Shown here: positions 59,796-64,000 of the stretch, piece by piece
Position numbering within the stretch: position 1 is the first letter of the stretch
Layout: each line of letters opens with the position of its first letter
NCBI RefSeq assembly: GCF_963576545.1
Contig: NC_083654.1
Span: 18,960,199 to 19,024,198 of the forward strand
Length of the DNA stretch: 64,000 nucleotides
DNA from: Limanda limanda
Taxonomy: Eukaryota > Chordata > Actinopteri > Pleuronectiformes > Pleuronectidae
Direction: 5' to 3'
Translations under genes and position numbers: made by a program
The notes under the pieces: generated by a model
What the model was told of the DNA's origin: nothing
The model's database searches: none
The model's input: the letters and a program-made list of their open reading frames with translations, nothing else

Positions 59796-61402
59796 AACAA
59801 ATCAACAATGGCTGCCAAAAGCTTGACCTGGATTTTGGGACTTCTCTTGGAAATTTGATTTTTTTTTTGAGGTTTGAACTCATTTTTTTATAAATGAACA
59901 GACATGAAAATAAAAGATGGTAATTAAATGGTTTAAAACTGATACAACACTGTCCAATACAGAAACTGCAACTTTCTTTACAAGAGAACAAACAATTAGG
60001 GTTTAATAGAGAAAGGGCAAATACTGGGAGACAAAGGACATAAACTTTAATATTTTTAATAATGGTTTTAAGAAAAGGCCAAAGGTAATATGTGGGCAAC
60101 GTTAATGAAGAGTTATTATGTATTTTACAACTTACATAGTACAAATAAATCCACACCTTTAACATGAAGTCCTAAACAGGACACACAATATCAGGTACTT
60201 GTGCTCAGAACACTGAAAAACGACTTTATTTCCCCACATTGAACCTTAATATTAAGTAAATACTAATTATGTATTATTTTGTTGGGAGAAGTCACTGCAT
60301 TTTTCAAATATTTTGTGACAGTTTTCATAAAGCTAATGTATTTTTTTCTGAATGTAAACCTTATAAAGCATTTTTAAATAAAAGAAAAAAACAATTATTA
60401 GTTTGAAAACTGCTTTCTTGCCACCGCCACAGAACATGTTTATGTGGGACGGCTTTCACAGCCCGGTGGACAGCCGTTGCCCGTGGGCGTGGGCAGCTCC
60501 GGAGCGACCACGAGGAGGACGCTCGTGGTCGGTGACTCAGACTGAATCTACGTACAACAATAGCAACCACACACGAGCACTGTTCAGCTTTGTCTCCCTG
60601 GAGTGACGCTGACCTCTCGCCCCCCCCGGCTGACACCGCTCGGCCTCCAGATGAAAATCTGTGTTTGGATAAAAACATGAGCTGTTGCTGCTCTTCCTCT
60701 GTTTTCATGTATGAAATCAGAGTCTTACAGGAAGTTGGGTCAAATCAGGAGCCCAGAGGAGGACGTCAGCATCAGATATAAACATTTGAAAAACTTTATT
60801 ATCAAAGTATTAACCGAACAAAGTACCATATCGACGGAGCATTATTGAATAATCCTATTTCAAACATGTCCCAGGATTAATCCTGACAGAGTCTGCTTGG
60901 CTGGTACAACATGTCTGTTCAATACCAATCACAGGCAGAGCAGCTCAGATCTGGCAAAGCTTGAAATGATTTAACCCGACTTGAACAATCAGTTAATTAC
61001 ATTTCAGCCTCTGGCCAGGGATCTTAAAATAGCTCAGTGACCACGATCACAGAAATCGACTTTTAAATTCATATTGGAAATGACTCTGATATACGACAAA
61101 GAGGAAGAGTCACCGAGGGTCAAAGCCTTTATGTTTATGGTGGATTTTTGGTTATTGTGTTTTTTATAAACCGAGATGAAGGCCTGAGGAATCAGTCAAA
61201 TGTTTAATAAATGCCTTTTCTCATACAGTTTAATGTGAGAACAATAACAGTCAATATAAAGACATGACTGTAACTCAAACTGAATCAAACTCCAGAGGAT
61301 TGGTCTGATAAGAGAAGAGACGCTCCGTGTAAATCCTGCAGCTCCACATACATGCAGAGGGTTTGTTTCTGTCAAGCTACAGACTAACGTGTCAGTTATG
61401 TA

Positions 61403-61447
61403 AGAGGCATTATTCACATGCAGAGCCGGCATGTGAATAATGCCTCT
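61403..61447. repeat. perfect inverted repeat, 19-bp stem and 7-base loop
   Basis: AGAGGCATTATTCACATGC is followed after AGAGCCG by its exact reverse complement. The symmetry stops sharply at both ends. Confidence 0.92.
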
Positions 61448-64000
61448 GTGTGCATGTGCTGCATCCGGCTGTCAGCTGACCTGCGGCTCTGAGATCTGAT
61501 CAGATGCCAACGTGTCGTCGAGCTCAGACAATTATCATTCATCGCCAATTCATCATGGGAGTCTTTAAATCATGACCCCGGGATGACATCTGCAGATTTA
61601 ACTTTTAACTACTTCAGATGATCTCAGATATTTTACTGTGTGATGCCGTCGCAACTTGCTTCAGTTGGTCCATAATTCGGGAACTATCCCAAAAAAACAG
61701 CATCTCCCAGCAGCTCTCACGCCACCGAGCAGCGACCTCAGGGGCTTTGTGTTTAATGAGCTCATAATCCTTTTCACCTGATGCCTGTTTGACAAAATGA
61801 CATGAAATTCTCCTCGTGCTCGACGGGGGGGGCGGAGTGGAGCCATGATGGAGTCAGGACCTCGTCTTGTATCTGCTGCAGCTCGATCGTCACTTATTGT
61901 TCAAGAGATTCAGTCAAATCCCAAAGTCTCACAGCTAAGATGATGATACATCAATGTTGAGTGTGTAGCTTGTGGTGCTGCCCCTAAGTTAGGGAAAATT
62001 ACGTAAAATCGTACTATCATGAGAAATAAGTCATAATATTAGAAGAAAGAAGTTAATAAATATATGAGAAAAAAGTTCTTTGTGGAGGAGGAAATGTTTG
62101 GTAGTGGTCGACTGTGAGGTTATCGTTAGTTCTGCGTTTCTTAACCAACAACTAAATTGATAAAAGAGAGAAAGTTGAGCACAGGTTCTGCTGCTTATTG
62201 ATTTTTTTCTTTATTCTCATAACATTATGACGTTTTTCTCATAAAAATCCGACTTAATTCAACTTAATTCAACAATATTCTGGAAATCTTGAAATCTAAT
62301 ACTCCGTCGTACATTGGGAAACTTTGGGAATACCATGAAAACTTTAAATAAGGACCATTTGCTTGTGTGATTTAAAAGTCACACTTGCTCATATTTCAGT
62401 TTTCTATTTGTCTTTGCAAAACATTAACCTCGAATATAACGTCCCAGAGTTGTCGCAACAATCAATAAAATGTCCCCAAGTTAGGGAAAGTTTTTTTTAA
62501 ATCCTTGTCTCTTGGGAAAACCTGGACATGTGGACAAAGTGCATCCAGTTGATTTACGTGTGAGGTTGCACTTCAGGAGATGGATCACCCACTAAGAAGT
62601 TGTCCAGGACACAATCTCCCCAGCGCTCTGCAGACTGAGTCAGCCTCTTAACGCAGAGGACACGAAGCTGGATGTTCCCTCCGAACTCTGACTCAGCATC
62701 TCAGCTGTTCTGCTCTCCTGCCCCTCCTCGTCCCCCAAACACCCCCCACCCCCTATACACCACATCCATGCCCAGGTTCCTCCAGCTCTTCCCGTCTCTT
62801 TTTCTCTCAACGGCACCATTTCAGGGTTTAAATCCCGGTTACTTAAGGACACCAGATCCGTCTCTAATAGCCTTATCACATGACACGGTGTCCCAGCTCC
62901 GTGACTCAGCCCCTACTCTCAGTCAGGCTCACCTCCCGGCCTCCTATCAGCCCGTTCCCTCGGGTCCACCTACAACACGACTGGACGCCACGCAGCCGGT
63001 GTCCGTTCAGCTGGAGTCAGGCAGCTTAAGGTTCCTTATCTCACAGGAACGTGTCCTGCAAGTGAGACCTTGTGCAGCATTACTCAGCAGGACGCCTCAC
63101 GCCGGCCTCTGCACGCTGTGATGGGATTTCACAACCTACAGTGCTGGGACAAGTGGTTAGTCACGCGTGTGTTTACAGTACAAGCAGATCACAAAATGCT
63201 TTGTTCCTGTGCTCGGGACACAGGGACATGTTTCGTACAAAAGGTGCTCGACAAAGTGAAGCAATAACTTGGTGATAAGAGTGTTTTTATGATCTACATT
63301 TGACCTAATTAAACATATTTCCCAATGCGTGGACAGATCTCCGCGATTGAACTTTGGTTATCACGTTTAACTGCTGTTCTGGTGTCCCTGTGAAATCCAA
63401 TGTCACAATGACACGGACACGCATCAAGTATTTACAATGAGCCGCAAAGGAGGTCGTCACGTTTTGTGATTTTCCGCTGTCGTCATCAATCACAATCAGG
63501 GAACACGGGGTGAAAGTGACGGATGGAAAAACACTCAGAAACTGGAGAAGAGCTTTTTCACTTCACTTAATGAATCCACTCCACGTGAAGCTGTATTTGC
63601 TTTTGAGCCGCGACAGCAGCGCGGCCTCCAGGGAGAGTTTTCATTAATGGAGCGGAAAGAGGAATGAATACAAGAAACTGTCTCAGTTTGTTCATACCTC
63701 CACCCAGGCCCCCGGGGGTCCCCTTATGAAATCACATTTAAATTCATAAGATCCAGATTTTTTATTTGGTTCTGCACCAATTTCCACACGCTCATAAATA
63801 TCAGTCTCTAAAAACGCAAATATATATATTTAAAACACACATATATAAGTTAATCAGAGAGCTTTATAAGAGCAGGAAGCTGTTTCCCCTCGTGCACATT
63901 TCCCAAACATGTCAAATGGTGAAACGCTGGAGTTTTAAATGACAACATGATGTGTGGAGCTGATTGAAATGTTCGAACAATGAGTCACTTTGCTTCCTGT

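Larger units (their letters stand above)
59454..64000. other. right-hand region, no gene recognised
   Basis: AT-rich sequence with a CTCF-like motif at 59.78 kb, an AATAAA on the - strand near 60,795 that could end a gene lying to the right, and the hairpin at 61.4 kb. A 149-codon + frame at 62.67 kb is Ser/Pro-rich without family resemblance. The end (63.7-63.8 kb, TATTTGGTTCTGCACCAA) may be interspersed repeat. I see no exon I can support. Confidence 0.6.

Noticed and set aside
59713..60165. 150-codon - frame near 60 kb
   Set aside because: AT-rich, Leu/Ser/Cys-rich translation without known features, and it crosses the CTCF-like motif region; no support as coding.
62672..63121. 149-codon Pro/Ser-rich + frame near the right end
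   Set aside because: No domain, no exon boundaries and no repeat or family evidence; probably chance.

Overview
This window is teleost fish nuclear DNA. The evidence is vertebrate split genes with GT-AG introns, abundant (GT)n, (GA)n and poly-C simple repeats, tRNA-derived SINEs of the teleost type, and non-autonomous DNA transposons with 8-bp or TTAA target duplications. Nothing prokaryotic, phage-like or CRISPR-like was seen. A percomorph fish is my guess; the species cannot be read from this sequence.

Layout. (1) 1-653, + strand: the 3' part of a CDK5 activator gene of the p35 type (cdk5r1-like), running in from the left edge. (2) 654 to about 13.1 kb: intergenic, with simple repeats, a 72-bp higher-order minisatellite and SINE-tail debris. 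(3) 13,771-48,341, - strand: a complete class I myosin gene, reconstructed as 22 coding exons and 1010 codons with every splice phase consistent. Its closest match is myosin-Ig (myo1g), not the paralogue myosin-Id. Its introns hold most of the mobile DNA: a 12.2-kb last intron with two inverted SINEs and a 1.1-kb hAT-like element carrying a decayed histone H3 fragment; a TTAA-flanked MITE; a perfect-ended 253-bp hAT MITE; a 2.1-kb 11-bp minisatellite ending 24 bases from a splice acceptor; and a TTAA element that still holds the first two coding exons of its parent. (4) 50,905-52,236, - strand: an RBM43-like gene with no visible RRM, a tandem-repeat linker and a basic tail. (5) 54.4-59.4 kb, - strand: a set of well-spliced small exons for a protein I do not recognise. 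Its largest intron carries a 0.6-0.8-kb tandem segmental repeat and its second intron a 115-bp tandem repeat. (6) 59.5-64 kb: no gene recognised; it holds a perfect 19-bp-stem hairpin and a CTCF-like motif.

How the genes relate. A CDK5 activator beside a short-tailed class I myosin recalls the CDK5R1-MYO1D neighbourhood of mammals, so this looks like a paralogous (ohnologous) block that kept the G-type myosin. The three genes on the - strand point the same way but are separate eukaryotic transcription units, not an operon. The main novelty candidates are the histone-carrying transposon, the unrecognised gene with its repeated candidate exons, and the repeats placed tightly against splice sites.
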